Positions 29,580 to 39,242 of a DNA stretch of 43,544 bases are shown one piece after another. The stretch is from Vibrio hibernica (lineage in GTDB: Bacteria; Pseudomonadota; Gammaproteobacteria; Enterobacterales; Vibrionaceae). Made by a program: the position numbers and the translations under genes. The notes under the pieces are model-generated. The model was given only the letters and a program-made list of their open reading frames with translations. It was not told the origin of the DNA and did no database searches. Each line of letters starts with the position of its first letter. Positions within the stretch are counted from its first letter, which is position 1. Location of the stretch: contig NZ_VHKO01000022.1 of assembly GCF_015223435.1 (NCBI RefSeq), forward strand, positions 1 through 43,544, given 5' to 3'.

Positions 29580-30167
29580 TTATAAAATAGCGATACCTTG
29601 TTTTTCGAGCATATTGATCAATGTGATGAGTGGAAGACCAATTAAACTATTAGGGTCATTTCCTTCGAGGCGTTCAAATAATGCAATGCCAAGACCTTCG
29701 CTTTTGAAACTACCCGCACAATAGAAAGGCTGCTCTTTATCGACATAATTTTCAATCTGTGAAGGGCTGAGCTTGCGAAAACGAACGATAAAAGTATCCA
29801 ATTCAACATCGCATTGATTTGTGGTTGAGTTGTAAACGGCAATACCGGTATAAAAGGTAATGGAACGACCATTAGAGCGTGAAAGTTGAGTAATGGCATT
29901 TGCACGATTAAGTGGCTTACCTATTATTTCATCGTCTATGATACAGACTTGATCAGAACCAATTACGATATTGGTTTTAGTTAAGTCTAACTGACAAGAT
30001 TGTGCTTTTATTCGTGCTAGACGTGTGACTAATTGTTGTGCACTTTCATTTGGAAGTGGTGTTTCATCGCACTGTGGATCTAACGCTGTGAAAGGTATGG
30101 CTAATTTGTTTAGTAGTGCTTTTCTGTAAATGGAAGTAGATGCTAAAATCAAATTTGTATGTTGCAT
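29580..30167 (-). CDS. yceF: Maf-like nucleoside triphosphate pyrophosphatase, YceF type
   Basis: Hydrolyses modified nucleotides; E. coli YceF prefers 7-methyl-GTP. The 195 residues match. LILASTSIYRKALL is the substrate-binding N-terminus, IGSDQVCIIDDEI and the RFRKLSPSQIENYV helix follow, and AGSFKSEGLGIALFERLEGNDPNSLIGLPL near the C-terminus is the YceF-subfamily signature. The nucleotide preference is transferred from E. coli. It is convergent with rluC (42 bp apart) and divergent from yceD; the rluC-maf-yceD order is conserved. Confidence 0.94.
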   Translation of the reverse strand: MQHTNLILASTSIYRKALLNKLAIPFTALDPQCDETPLPNESAQQLVTRLARIKAQSCQLDLTKTNIVIGSDQVCIIDDEIIGKPLNRANAITQLSRSNGRSITFYTGIAVYNSTTNQCDVELDTFIVRFRKLSPSQIENYVDKEQPFYCAGSFKSEGLGIALFERLEGNDPNSLIGLPLITLINMLEKQGIAIL

Positions 30168-30305
30168 ATAATGATTCTTTGTATTGTTATGAACGTATAA
30201 TGGTTACGATAAAGCAATTGGATGCTCTCGTCATAGAGATTTGATGTGAGCTAAGATTAAAATAGAAATAAGCAAGAGGGATAGGTAAGTTTTTTCCCTT
30301 TTTCT

Positions 30306-30334
30306 TTGACTAAATTTGTTTTGAAGGATAATAT
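30306..30334 (+). promoter_or_regulatory. Strong promoter abutting yceD
   Basis: TTGACT (30306-30311), a 17-bp spacer and TATAAT-like TAATAT (30329-30334) make the best sigma-70 promoter in the window. The -10 ends only 9 bp before the yceD start codon (30344), so the mRNA would have almost no leader. Confidence 0.75.
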
Positions 30335-30343
30335 TCGCGCCCT

Positions 30344-30868
30344 ATGCAAAAGGTAAAAATACCGCGTACAGTGGACCCAGCAAAATCTGCCCAAAAACGT
30401 TTAGATTATCAAGGTATAATCCAAAGCAGTTTATTAAAGCGAGTTGCCGAGTTAACTGAAGGCGTCAAACGCGACGCAGAAGTTGCATTGAATTTTGAGT
30501 TGGATGAACAACGACTCACCGTTATCTCTGGTAAAGCTAACGTTGAAGTTGAATTAGAATGTCAACGCTGTAATCAAAACTTCGCCCATTTGTGTGAAGT
30601 AGAGTTCACTTGTACTCCTTATTATAATGAGAAAAGTGAACAAGACGCACCCGAAGAGTATGATTTGGTAGATCTAAACGAGTACGGTGAGTTGGATTTG
30701 ATTAAACTAGTGGAAGACGAGTTCATTCTAGAATTACCTCAAATCCCAATGCATGACGAATCTGAATGTAGCGTTAAATCAAACAATTTGGTATTTGGCA
30801 AACTTCCAGAAGATCTTCTTGAAGATAAGCCGAATCCTTTCGATGTTTTAAAAAATTTAAAGCGCTAA
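30344..30868 (+). CDS. yceD: DUF177 protein YceD, 23S rRNA accumulation protein
   Basis: A 174-residue cytoplasmic protein (E. coli YceD 173) needed for normal 23S rRNA and ribosome accumulation in several organisms; the molecular mechanism is not settled. [24 protein letters not shown] is the conserved start. A CQRC pair near the centre and the ELPQIPMH and [13 protein letters not shown] segments are typical of DUF177. It is the first gene before rpmF, as in most bacteria, and likely heads the rpmF-plsX-fabHDG unit. The promoter sits right against the start codon and no ribosome site is visible. Confidence 0.95.
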   Translation: MQKVKIPRTVDPAKSAQKRLDYQGIIQSSLLKRVAELTEGVKRDAEVALNFELDEQRLTVISGKANVEVELECQRCNQNFAHLCEVEFTCTPYYNEKSEQDAPEEYDLVDLNEYGELDLIKLVEDEFILELPQIPMHDESECSVKSNNLVFGKLPEDLLEDKPNPFDVLKNLKR

Positions 30869-30912
30869 TACTGTGTAAACCGTGTCAGTGTTTAAAACAA
30901 AGGAGTAGGGTC

Positions 30913-31083
30913 ATGGCCGTACAAAAGAGCAAAAAATCACGTTCAATGCGTGGCATGCGTCGTTCACATGATGCGCTAACAACTAGTGCGTTATCTGTAG
31001 ATGCAACTTCAGGTGAAACTCACCTACGTCACAACGTGACTGCTGACGGTTTCTACCGTGGCAAAAAGGTTATCAACAAGTAA
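30913..31083 (+). CDS. rpmF: Large ribosomal subunit protein L32
   Basis: A 56-residue basic ribosomal protein starting [20 protein letters not shown] and ending [10 protein letters not shown], the conserved bacterial bL32 ends. It lacks the zinc-binding cysteines found in some L32 forms. AAAGGAG is 6-7 nt upstream of the ATG. It is 44 bp after yceD and 9 bp before plsX, the classic rpmF-plsX link between ribosome and lipid synthesis. Confidence 0.98.
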   Translation: MAVQKSKKSRSMRGMRRSHDALTTSALSVDATSGETHLRHNVTADGFYRGKKVINK

Positions 31084-31092
31084 GGTTGACCT

Positions 31093-32118
31093 TTGCAAAC
31101 TATAACCGTTGCACTTGATGCAATGGGCGGGGATTTCGGTCCTCGCGTAACAGTGCCTGCCGCCGTGCAGGCATTGTCACATTTCCCAGAGCTGAAAGTT
31201 ATTCTTGTTGGTGACCGTGAGCTTATCACGCAGCAACTGACATCTATCGGGTACTATCCGAGTCATCGTCTCGTCATTAAACACAGTGATAAATGCATAT
31301 CTAACTGTGAAAAGCCATCTTTAGCGTTAAGAAATAGCGCGGGAAGTTCAATGCGTATTGCGCTTGATTTGGTCGCTGATACAGAAGCAGATGCTTGTGT
31401 TAGTGGTGGCAATACTGGCGCGTTAATGGCGTTATCAAAATTTCGTCTAAAATTATTACCAGGCTTAGAGCGACCAGCTTTAGTCAGTGCATTACCGACG
31501 ATTACAGGAAAGCGCACATGGATGCTTGATCTCGGGGCCAATATATCTGTTGATGCCGATACCTTATTTCAGTTTGCCGTAATGGGAAGTGCGCTAGCCG
31601 AGGTGCATACTAATTATAAACCTCGTGTTGCTATCTTAAATGTGGGAGAGGAAGAAATTAAAGGCAATGACTTAGTTAAGCGTTGTTCTGAACTTCTCTT
31701 ACAGACGAAAGAAATTAATTATTGTGGCTATATTGAAGGAAATCAGCTTTTTTATGATGTTGCAGATGTGATAGTTTGTGATGGGTTTGTCGGTAACGTG
31801 TGCTTAAAGTCTTGTGAAGGCGTAGCGCATCTATTCTTAGATAAAGTGAAAAATCATTTTGTCTCATCGACAATAAAAGGTTGGATTGCAAAAAAATTAT
31901 TTTCTGGCTTATTTAATGAACTAAAAACATTGAACCCCGACCAGTATAATGGCGCAAGTTTGTTAGGATTACGCGGAATTGTTATCAAAAGCCATGGGCA
32001 AGCGGATACGTCTGCCATTATCAATGCGATTGGTGAGGCTGTATATGAAGTCAAGCAGCAGGTCCCAAGCCGTATAAGTGATCGTTTAGAAGCGGTATTA
32101 CTCGAGAGGCATTATTAG
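31093..32118 (+). CDS. plsX: Phosphate acyltransferase PlsX
   Basis: Makes acyl phosphate from acyl-ACP at the membrane surface, feeding PlsY and phosphatidic acid synthesis. The 341 residues match. [11 protein letters not shown] at the start and [23 protein letters not shown] near the C-terminus are diagnostic. The start is TTG at 31093; the ribosome site TAAGG overlaps the rpmF stop codon at a 7-nt spacing, which suggests translational coupling. No upstream ATG fits. fabH starts 5 bp after its stop. Confidence 0.96.
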   Translation: MQTITVALDAMGGDFGPRVTVPAAVQALSHFPELKVILVGDRELITQQLTSIGYYPSHRLVIKHSDKCISNCEKPSLALRNSAGSSMRIALDLVADTEADACVSGGNTGALMALSKFRLKLLPGLERPALVSALPTITGKRTWMLDLGANISVDADTLFQFAVMGSALAEVHTNYKPRVAILNVGEEEIKGNDLVKRCSELLLQTKEINYCGYIEGNQLFYDVADVIVCDGFVGNVCLKSCEGVAHLFLDKVKNHFVSSTIKGWIAKKLFSGLFNELKTLNPDQYNGASLLGLRGIVIKSHGQADTSAIINAIGEAVYEVKQQVPSRISDRLEAVLLERHY

Positions 32119-32123
32119 TCTTC

Positions 32124-33074
32124 ATGAATAGCAAAATTTTAGGCACTGGCAGCTATTTGCCAGAACATGTGCGTACCAACGCCGATTTAGAAAAAATGGT
32201 GGATACTACTGACGAGTGGATTGTTACTCGCACTGGTATTCGTGAACGTCGTATTTCTGCACCAGATGAGTCTGTAGCGGATATGGCCTATCATGCCTCA
32301 GTTAATGCTATTGAGATGTCAGGCATCGATAAAAACGACATAGACTTGATCATTCTCGCGACAAGCACGGCAAGTCATAAGTTTCCATCGTCTGCATGCC
32401 AAGTTCAAGCAAGGCTTGGCATTACAGGGTGTCCTGCATTTGATCTATCTGCAGCATGTACGGGTTTTGTGTATGCACTTTCTGTTGCTGATCAGCATAT
32501 CAAATCGGGCATTGCGAAGAATGTCCTCGTGATTGGTGCTGATGCGTTGTCAAAAACGTGTGATCCAACGGATCGCTCGACAATCATTCTGTTTGGTGAT
32601 GCGGCGGGAGCGGTAGTATTAGGTGCAACGGAAGAGAAAGGCATTATCTCAACCCATCTACATGCCGATGGTCGTTTTGGCGAATTATTAAGCCTTGAAG
32701 AAACCAAACGTGGCGAGAGTATTGATGCTTGGCTACATATGGCTGGTAATGAAGTTTTTAAGGTTGCAGTGACTCAGTTGTCTAAACTAGTGAAAGATAC
32801 GTTGGCTGCGAATGATATGGCAAAACATGAGCTTGACTGGCTTGTACCACATCAAGCTAATTTACGTATTATTTCTGCAACGGCTAAGAAGTTAGCGATG
32901 TCTTTAGATCAAGTCGTAGTGACGCTAGATCGTCATGGTAATACGTCAGCGGCAACGGTCCCTACCGCATTAGATGAAGCGGTGCGTGATGGACGAATTC
33001 AGCGTGGTCATATGTTGTTGCTTGAGGCATTTGGCGGTGGATTCACATGGGGCTCAGCCCTCGTTAAATTCTAA
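32124..33074 (+). CDS. fabH: Beta-ketoacyl-ACP synthase III
   Basis: Condenses acetyl-CoA with malonyl-ACP, the first condensation of type II fatty acid synthesis. The 316 residues match E. coli FabH. C112 in SAACTGF is the active-site cysteine; the histidine in VPHQANLRI and the asparagine in GNTSAATVP complete the triad. It lies between plsX and fabD with only 5 bp to plsX, so it belongs to the same transcript. Confidence 0.98.
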   Translation: MNSKILGTGSYLPEHVRTNADLEKMVDTTDEWIVTRTGIRERRISAPDESVADMAYHASVNAIEMSGIDKNDIDLIILATSTASHKFPSSACQVQARLGITGCPAFDLSAACTGFVYALSVADQHIKSGIAKNVLVIGADALSKTCDPTDRSTIILFGDAAGAVVLGATEEKGIISTHLHADGRFGELLSLEETKRGESIDAWLHMAGNEVFKVAVTQLSKLVKDTLAANDMAKHELDWLVPHQANLRIISATAKKLAMSLDQVVVTLDRHGNTSAATVPTALDEAVRDGRIQRGHMLLLEAFGGGFTWGSALVKF

Positions 33075-33135
33075 TTTTTATGTGTAGATTTTTTACTAGT
33101 TCTATACATCCCACTTAGTTAAAAGGAAATTTGCG

Positions 33136-34062
33136 ATGAGTAAGTTTGCTGTTGTTTTTCCAGGACAAGGCTCACAAACGGTTGGTATGTTATCTGATCT
33201 TGGTGAGCAATATGATGTCGTTAAGTCTACTTTTTCAGAAGCATCAGAAGCCTTAGGTTATGATCTTTGGGCATTAGTACAAAATGGACCTGTTGAAGAT
33301 TTAAACGAAACTTTTCGTACTCAACCTGCATTGTTAGCGGCATCTGTTGCTATTTGGCGCGTATGGAATGAAGTGGGTGGCGCACAGCCTCAAATCATTG
33401 CTGGTCACAGTTTAGGGGAATATACCGCTCTAGTGTGTGCAGGTGTGATTGATTTTAAACAAGCGATAAAATTGGTCGCCCTTCGTGGTGAGTTAATGCA
33501 GCAAGCGGTACCTGCAGGTGTTGGCGCAATGTATGCAATTATTGGTTTAGATGATGCTGCTATTGCTCAAGCGTGTGAAGATGCAGCGCAAGATGAAGTG
33601 GTCTCCCCAGTAAACTTTAACTCACCAGGTCAAGTTGTGATTGCGGGAAATAAAGCGGCTGTTGAACGTGCTGGCGCATTATGCAAAGAAGCGGGCGCTA
33701 AGCGTGCTTTACCTCTTCCGGTCTCTGTTCCGTCACACTGTGCATTAATGAAGCCAGCTGCGGATAAATTAGCAGAAGCATTACTTGATATTGAATTTAG
33801 TACGCCGGTCATCCCTGTGATTAACAACGTTGATGTTATCGCTCAAACAGATCCTGAGAAAATTAAAGATGCACTTGTTCGCCAGCTATATAATCCAGTT
33901 CGTTGGACTGAAGGTGTGGTTAGCATCAGTGAGCAAGGTATTGAGAACCTTTTAGAATTTGGCCCAGGTAAAGTGCTCACTGGCCTGACTAAACGCATCG
34001 TGAAAACTCTTTCAGCGCAAGCCGTCAATGACGTAGCTTCACTTGATGCAGCACGCGTATAA
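33136..34062 (+). CDS. fabD: Malonyl-CoA:ACP transacylase
   Basis: Transfers malonyl from CoA to ACP for chain elongation. The 308 residues match E. coli FabD (309). The nucleophile is S92 in GHSLGEY, FPGQGSQ is the N-terminal signature, and the catalytic histidine is in VPSHCALM. It has an AAAGGAAA site before the start and follows fabH by 61 bp. Confidence 0.98.
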   Translation: MSKFAVVFPGQGSQTVGMLSDLGEQYDVVKSTFSEASEALGYDLWALVQNGPVEDLNETFRTQPALLAASVAIWRVWNEVGGAQPQIIAGHSLGEYTALVCAGVIDFKQAIKLVALRGELMQQAVPAGVGAMYAIIGLDDAAIAQACEDAAQDEVVSPVNFNSPGQVVIAGNKAAVERAGALCKEAGAKRALPLPVSVPSHCALMKPAADKLAEALLDIEFSTPVIPVINNVDVIAQTDPEKIKDALVRQLYNPVRWTEGVVSISEQGIENLLEFGPGKVLTGLTKRIVKTLSAQAVNDVASLDAARV

Positions 34063-34122
34063 TATTTAAGTTACTGTTATTTAATAGATAGCAGTTATTT
34101 TAGTGAAAATTAAGGACATAGA

Positions 34123-34857
34123 ATGAACCTTGAAGGTAAAATTGCATTAGTAACTGGCGCCAGTCGTGGTATTGGCCGAGCTATTGCTGAGTTATTAGTT
34201 GAGCGTGGTGCGACCGTTATTGGCACTGCAACAAGTGAGTCTGGTGCACAAGCCATCAGTGATTACCTTGGTGATCATGGCAAAGGTTTAGCACTAAACG
34301 TCACGAATGCTGATTCTGTGGCTGATACCATTAAAGCGATTAATGACGAGTTTGGCAGTATTGATATTTTAGTCAATAATGCAGGTATTACTCGTGATAA
34401 CTTGCTAATGCGTATGAAAGATGACGAATGGCAAGATATTATGGACACCAACTTAACATCGATCTTCCGTTTGTCTAAAGCAGTGCTTCGCGGCATGATG
34501 AAAAAACGTCATGGCCGTGTTATAAACGTAGGTTCTGTTGTCGGAACCATGGGGAATGCAGGTCAAGCTAACTACGCAGCTGCAAAAGCGGGTGTGATTG
34601 GTTTTACTAAATCGATGGCTCGTGAAGTTGCTTCTCGTGGTATCACAGTCAATACTGTTGCCCCGGGTTTTATCGAAACAGATATGACAAAAGCGCTGAA
34701 TGATGACCAACGTGCTGCTACACTTGCACAAGTGCCTGCTGGCCGATTAGGTGATCCGCGCGAAATTGCATCAGTTGTTGCATTTTTAGCTTCTGATGAT
34801 GCGGCTTACATGACTGGCGAAACACTGCATGTAAATGGTGGTATGTACATGGTTTAA
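34123..34857 (+). CDS. fabG: 3-oxoacyl-ACP reductase
   Basis: NADPH-dependent reduction of beta-ketoacyl-ACP. Short-chain dehydrogenase fold, 244 residues as in E. coli. TGASRGIG (11-18) binds NADPH, NNAG (85-88) is conserved, and the catalytic set is S138, Y151 and K155 (YAAAK). AAGGA lies 8 nt before the ATG. It is the last gene of the fabHDG run; acpP, 182 bp further on, has its own promoter. Confidence 0.98.
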   Translation: MNLEGKIALVTGASRGIGRAIAELLVERGATVIGTATSESGAQAISDYLGDHGKGLALNVTNADSVADTIKAINDEFGSIDILVNNAGITRDNLLMRMKDDEWQDIMDTNLTSIFRLSKAVLRGMMKKRHGRVINVGSVVGTMGNAGQANYAAAKAGVIGFTKSMAREVASRGITVNTVAPGFIETDMTKALNDDQRAATLAQVPAGRLGDPREIASVVAFLASDDAAYMTGETLHVNGGMYMV

Positions 34858-34940
34858 GTCGTTTTTGGTGGTGTTTTTATAACCAAAGGCATGATTTAGG
34901 TCAAAAATGTATTAAATTTCAGTCAAAAAGCGAAAAATTG

Positions 34941-34951
34941 TGGTTTGACCA
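34941..34951 (+). promoter_or_regulatory. Candidate FadR operator at acpP
   Basis: TGGTTTGACCA matches the TGGTNNGACCA core of known FadR sites at every fixed position. It is centred about 52 bp before the predicted acpP start, upstream of the -35, as would suit activation. TGACC-AGCAA-GGTCA (34946-34960) overlaps it as a second palindrome. Confidence 0.45.
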
Positions 34952-34963
34952 GCAAGGTCACCC

Positions 34964-34991
34964 TTGCAACTTTTCAAAGTTTGAATAAACT
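34964..34991 (+). promoter_or_regulatory. acpP promoter
   Basis: TTGCAA (34964-34969), 16-bp spacer, TAAACT (34986-34991). The stretch around it resembles the E. coli acpP promoter. The start would be near 34998, with a 42-nt leader. Confidence 0.7.
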
Positions 34992-35039
34992 ACTGACAAC
35001 ATCGCATTTAAGCGAACTCTCTGTAATAGGAAAAGAAAA

Positions 35040-35273
35040 ATGAGCAACATCGAAGAACGCGTAAGAAAAATCATTATTGAACAACTAGGTGTAGATGAAG
35101 CAGAAGTGAAAAATGAAGCTTCTTTCGTTGATGATCTAGGTGCTGATTCTTTGGATACAGTAGAGCTAGTAATGGCTTTAGAAGAGGAATTCGATACCGA
35201 GATTCCTGATGAAGAAGCAGAAAAAATTACTACTGTTCAAGCTGCGATCGATTACGTAAACAGCGCACAGTAA
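35040..35273 (+). CDS. acpP: Acyl carrier protein
   Basis: The small acidic carrier of growing acyl chains, 77 residues, nearly identical to E. coli ACP. The 4'-phosphopantetheine attachment serine is S37 (counting Met) in [25 protein letters not shown] is 7 nt before the ATG. A private promoter upstream and a strong terminator after it allow the very high expression needed for ACP. Confidence 0.99.
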   Translation: MSNIEERVRKIIIEQLGVDEAEVKNEASFVDDLGADSLDTVELVMALEEEFDTEIPDEEAEKITTVQAAIDYVNSAQ

Positions 35274-35285
35274 TAATAACACCCC

Positions 35286-35317
35286 CAGGCGGTCTCCTAG
35301 ACCGCCTGAGTTTTTTT
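35286..35317 (+). terminator. acpP terminator
   Basis: CAGGCGGTCT (35286-35295) pairs perfectly with AGACCGCCTG (35299-35308), then AG and seven T. It separates abundant acpP mRNA from fabF. Confidence 0.92.
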
Positions 35318-35373
35318 ATATCTCTTCTATTTTATCTCTCTCATTCTCTCTATAAATCTCCGGAGAAAAAATC

Positions 35374-36618
35374 GTGTCCAAACGTCGTGTAGTAGTTACA
35401 GGCATGGGGATGTTGTCACCGGTAGGCAACACTGTTGATTCCTCTTGGAAGGCCCTATTAGCTGGTCAAAGTGGTATTGTTAATATCGAACACTTTGATG
35501 CAACCAATTTTAGTACTCGTTTTGCAGGTCTAGTAAAAGACTTTAATTGTGAAGAGTACATGTCAAAAAAAGATGCGCGTAAGATGGATTTATTTATCCA
35601 GTACGGCGTTGCAGCTGGTATTCAAGCGTTTCAAGACTCAGGTATCGTTGTGACTGAAGAAAACAATGCCCGTATCGGTGTTGCGATTGGTTCCGGTATC
35701 GGCGGTATCGGGATCATTGAAGATGCCGCCATTGCATTAAAAGAAAAAGGCCCACGTAAGATTAGCCCATTTTTTGTGCCATCAACCATTGTAAATATGA
35801 TTGCAGGCCACTTATCGATTATTAATGGTCTACGCGGTCCAAATATTGCGATTTCAACTGCTTGTACGACAGGGCTGCATAATATCGGCCATGCTGCGCG
35901 TATGATCGCTTATGGTGATGCTGATGCCATGCTAGCTGGCGGTGCTGAAAAAGCATCAACGCCGCTTGCTATGGGCGGTTTTGCAGCTGCGAAAGCCTTA
36001 TCAAGTCGAAATGACGCACCACATCTTGCTTCTCGTCCTTGGGATAAAGATCGTGATGGTTTTGTCCTTGGTGATGGTGCTGGCATGATGATGGTTGAAG
36101 AATACGAACATGCAAAAGCTCGCGGCGCTAAAATTTACTGTGAAATTGTAGGCTTTGGTATGAGTGGTGATGCTTATCACATGACCTCACCAAGTGCTGA
36201 TGGCTCTGGTGGTGCGCTTGCTATGGAAGCTGCTCTTCGCGATGCAGGGATCACTGGTGATCAAATTGGCTATGTGAACGCTCATGGTACTTCAACTCCA
36301 GCAGGCGATGTAGCAGAAACACTAGGCATTAAACGCGCTCTTGGTGAAGAAGCTTGTAAGAAAGTACTAGTGTCATCAACAAAATCAATGACAGGTCATT
36401 TACTTGGCGCTGCAGGGTCAGTGGAATCGATTATTACCGCAATGACACTGGTTGATCAAATCGTACCCCCGACGATTAATTTAGATAATCCAGATGAAGG
36501 CTGTGATCTTGATTACGTTCCTCATACGGCGCGTAAAGTTGAGAACATGGAATATGCTTTATGTAACTCATTTGGTTTTGGTGGCACGAATGGCTCACTT
36601 ATCTTTAAGAGAATGTAA
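35374..36618 (+). CDS. fabF: Beta-ketoacyl-ACP synthase II
   Basis: Elongating condensing enzyme, important for making cis-vaccenate and for temperature control of membrane fluidity. The 414 residues match E. coli FabF. The active-site cysteine is C164 in STACTTG; the two histidines are in [11 protein letters not shown] and [12 protein letters not shown]. The start is GTG with CGGAG about 11 nt upstream; [18 protein letters not shown] is conserved. It follows acpP with a terminator between and carries its own terminator. Confidence 0.97.
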   Translation: MSKRRVVVTGMGMLSPVGNTVDSSWKALLAGQSGIVNIEHFDATNFSTRFAGLVKDFNCEEYMSKKDARKMDLFIQYGVAAGIQAFQDSGIVVTEENNARIGVAIGSGIGGIGIIEDAAIALKEKGPRKISPFFVPSTIVNMIAGHLSIINGLRGPNIAISTACTTGLHNIGHAARMIAYGDADAMLAGGAEKASTPLAMGGFAAAKALSSRNDAPHLASRPWDKDRDGFVLGDGAGMMMVEEYEHAKARGAKIYCEIVGFGMSGDAYHMTSPSADGSGGALAMEAALRDAGITGDQIGYVNAHGTSTPAGDVAETLGIKRALGEEACKKVLVSSTKSMTGHLLGAAGSVESIITAMTLVDQIVPPTINLDNPDEGCDLDYVPHTARKVENMEYALCNSFGFGGTNGSLIFKRM

Positions 36619-36653
36619 TGTAGTTAAACGGCATTATCTTCTGATAAGATGAG

Positions 36654-36689
36654 AAAACGGTTTGATGCGCGAGCATTAAGCCGTTTTTT
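36654..36689 (+). terminator. fabF terminator
   Basis: AAAACGG (36654-36660) pairs with CCGTTTT (36681-36687); the stem continues inward through two wobble pairs to ATGC-GCGA-GCAT, a GNRA-capped tip. TT follows. Confidence 0.85.
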
Positions 36690-36729
36690 ATTTAAATAGT
36701 AATGAAAACGAAAGGGACGCTTATATTTG

Positions 36730-37566
36730 ATGTTTTATGTTAATGGTGAAGAGCAAGCCCATATAGCTTTAAGTGATCGTTCATTCCAATATGGTGATGG
36801 TTGCTTTACCACGATGCTGATCGTCGATGGACATATTCAACATTGGTCTCTACACCAACAGCGTTTAGATAAAGCCTTGTTCGTTTTAAATATAGCAAAA
36901 CCTGATTGGGTCGTTGTTCAAGGATGGTTAAAGAAAGTTTTGCTCTCAGCATCTCCATTAAAGTTGCAATACAGTGGCATTAAAATTCACATTAGTCGTG
37001 GATGTGGTGGGCGAGGTTATAATGCAATTGGAGCAAATTCGCCTCAAATAACCATTCATGCGTTTGATTATCCTACGTATTATAAACATTGGCAAAATGA
37101 TGGGGTGAACTTAGGTATTAGTGTCATTAATTTAGGTCTCAATCCGTTACTCGCAGGAATAAAACATAATAATCGATTAGAACAGGTATTGATTAAGTCC
37201 AATATAGAGCACTTATCGTATGATGATGTTGTGGTGTGTGACTTAAATCATAAAGTCATAGAAACCAGTGCTTCCAACTTGTTTTGGATAAAGAATGATT
37301 ACCTATACACGTCGGATTTGAGTTCTTGCGGTGTGGCAGGTACGATGCGACACCAAGTTTTGCAATTGGCTCAATCGCTTTCACTTTTACCTAAAGTCGG
37401 TAGTTATTTACTACAAGACTTATTGGATGCAGATGAAATTTTCATATCAAATGCTTTGCACGGAATTGTTCCCGTTATAAGTATTGATAGCATGTTACAT
37501 AGTGAAGCACAGAGTTACTTCATTGGAACTAAAACACGTGATTTTCAGGAGAAGCTAAACCCGTGA
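36730..37566 (+). CDS. pabC: Aminodeoxychorismate lyase
   Basis: PLP-dependent lyase that releases p-aminobenzoate from aminodeoxychorismate in folate synthesis. Class IV aminotransferase fold, 278 residues (E. coli PabC 269). The N-terminal ALSDRSFQYGDGCFTTM is diagnostic; GIKHNNRLEQVL (around residue 145) contains the likely PLP lysine, and ETSASNLFWI and SCGVAGTMR follow. A TTG directly before (36727) is less likely than this ATG. The stop overlaps the mltG GTG start (GTGA). Confidence 0.95.
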   Translation: MFYVNGEEQAHIALSDRSFQYGDGCFTTMLIVDGHIQHWSLHQQRLDKALFVLNIAKPDWVVVQGWLKKVLLSASPLKLQYSGIKIHISRGCGGRGYNAIGANSPQITIHAFDYPTYYKHWQNDGVNLGISVINLGLNPLLAGIKHNNRLEQVLIKSNIEHLSYDDVVVCDLNHKVIETSASNLFWIKNDYLYTSDLSSCGVAGTMRHQVLQLAQSLSLLPKVGSYLLQDLLDADEIFISNALHGIVPVISIDSMLHSEAQSYFIGTKTRDFQEKLNP

Positions 37567-38585
37567 TAAAGAAACTACTTATATTGCTTTCCATACTTAT
37601 TATTGTTGCGATTGGTACTCTATTTTATGTAAAAAACCAAGTGCAGCACTATATAGAACAGCCGCTAATGGTTCAGTCTCCACAATTGCTAACGGTTTCT
37701 AACGGGATGACGTTAAGCAGTGCTCTGCATAAAATGGAGAAGGAGAAGTGGCTAAAACCGATAGCGTTTTCCCGTTTATTACCTCGCTTGTACCCAGAAC
37801 TAGTGCGAATAAAAGCAGGGACGTTTCAGATAACACCCAATCAGTCTCTACAATCTTTATTGGCTATGATGGTTGCTGGTAAAGAACACCAGTTTTCGAT
37901 CACTTTTATTGAGGGTAGTCGTTTTAGTGAATGGATATTACAATTAAAAAATGCTCAAGGACTTGTTCATAAAACCTCTGGTATGACGGAGGCAAAAATT
38001 GCCGATGATTTAGGTGAAGATAACTCTAAGCTAGAAGGTCTACTTTTAGCAGAGACCTATCATTACACTAGTGGTATGAGTGATTTAGATATACTAAAGC
38101 GGGCTCATCGAGCATTAAACAAAGAGCTAGATCGGTCATGGGAAGGCCGCAGTAAAGGCTTGCCCTTAAAAGCGCCTTATGATGCATTAATTTTGGCGTC
38201 GATTATCGAAAAAGAAACGGCGATTGAATCTGAGCGTAGGAGAGTAGCTTCTGTTTTTGTGAATCGACTCAATAGACATATGAGGTTGCAGACTGATCCA
38301 ACCGTCATTTATGGTATTGGTGATAAATATGATGGGAATATCACGCGTAAAGATTTAAATACACCGACGGCTTATAACACTTATGTGATTGATGGATTAC
38401 CACCAACGCCTATTGCGATGCCTGGTGTTGAATCGATTCGAGCAGCATTAAATCCTGAGAAAAGTAGCTATTTATACTTTGTGGCTAGCGGTAATGGTGG
38501 GCATGTATTTAGCAAGTCGCTTGTTGAACATAATCGTGCTGTACGTAATTACCTTAAAACTTTAAAAGCGAATAAAAATAAATGA
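37563..38585 (+). CDS. mltG: Endolytic peptidoglycan transglycosylase MltG
   Basis: Inner-membrane lytic transglycosylase (YceG) that cuts nascent glycan strands and sets their length. 340 residues with one N-terminal membrane segment (4-23) and a periplasmic catalytic domain. The catalytic glutamate is E218 in IIEKETA, the same number as in E. coli. [22 protein letters not shown] and [11 protein letters not shown] are family signatures. It starts at GTG overlapping pabC, and its stop overlaps the tmk start, so pabC-mltG-tmk are translationally linked. Confidence 0.97.
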   Translation: MIKKLLILLSILIIVAIGTLFYVKNQVQHYIEQPLMVQSPQLLTVSNGMTLSSALHKMEKEKWLKPIAFSRLLPRLYPELVRIKAGTFQITPNQSLQSLLAMMVAGKEHQFSITFIEGSRFSEWILQLKNAQGLVHKTSGMTEAKIADDLGEDNSKLEGLLLAETYHYTSGMSDLDILKRAHRALNKELDRSWEGRSKGLPLKAPYDALILASIIEKETAIESERRRVASVFVNRLNRHMRLQTDPTVIYGIGDKYDGNITRKDLNTPTAYNTYVIDGLPPTPIAMPGVESIRAALNPEKSSYLYFVASGNGGHVFSKSLVEHNRAVRNYLKTLKANKNK

Positions 38586-39211
38586 TGGCTAATGCAAAAT
38601 TTGTAGTAATTGAAGGCTTAGAAGGTGCAGGTAAAAGTACGGCTATTAGCACTGTTTTAGATGTTTTTAAGCAGCACGATATTACAGATGTTGTGCAGAC
38701 GCGGGAACCAGGCGGAACGGTTCTCGCTGAAAAAATGCGTAGCTTAGTCAAAGAAGACCATGATGGTGAAGTATTACACGATATTACCGAATTATTATTA
38801 GTGTATGCTGCACGAGTGCAATTAGTCGAAAATGTGATTAAGCCAGCCTTAACACTCGGTCATTGGGTGTTGGGCGATCGGCATGATTTGTCATCACAAG
38901 CTTATCAAGGTGGTGGTCGTCAAATCGCTCCTGAAGTTATGATGAATTTGAAAAAAACCACATTAGGTAACTTTAAGCCTGATTTAACTTTGTACCTGGA
39001 TATTGATCCGGAGATTGGTTTAAAACGAGCTCGTGGACGTGGAGAGCTTGATCGTATAGAGAAAATGGATCTTGGTTTTTTTGAGCGTGCACGGGCGCGT
39101 TACTTAGAAGCCGCAGAGCTAGATGCTTCAATCATTACCATAAATGCTAATCAAGATTTAGAATCGGTAACGGCGGATATCCGCCAAGCTTTAACTGTTT
39201 GGTTGAGCTAA
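38582..39211 (+). CDS. tmk: Thymidylate kinase
   Basis: Phosphorylates dTMP to dTDP, essential for DNA synthesis. 209 residues. The P-loop is GLEGAGKS (12-19), followed by [21 protein letters not shown] (the substrate-binding arginine segment) and a LID with [10 protein letters not shown]. Two adjacent ATG codons (38582 and 38585) are possible; the first overlaps the mltG stop as ATGA. The order mltG-tmk-holB is conserved. Confidence 0.97.
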   Translation: MMANAKFVVIEGLEGAGKSTAISTVLDVFKQHDITDVVQTREPGGTVLAEKMRSLVKEDHDGEVLHDITELLLVYAARVQLVENVIKPALTLGHWVLGDRHDLSSQAYQGGGRQIAPEVMMNLKKTTLGNFKPDLTLYLDIDPEIGLKRARGRGELDRIEKMDLGFFERARARYLEAAELDASIITINANQDLESVTADIRQALTVWLS

Positions 39212-39242
39212 TTCTTGATTCTTCGAAGTAGGAGCACTATCC

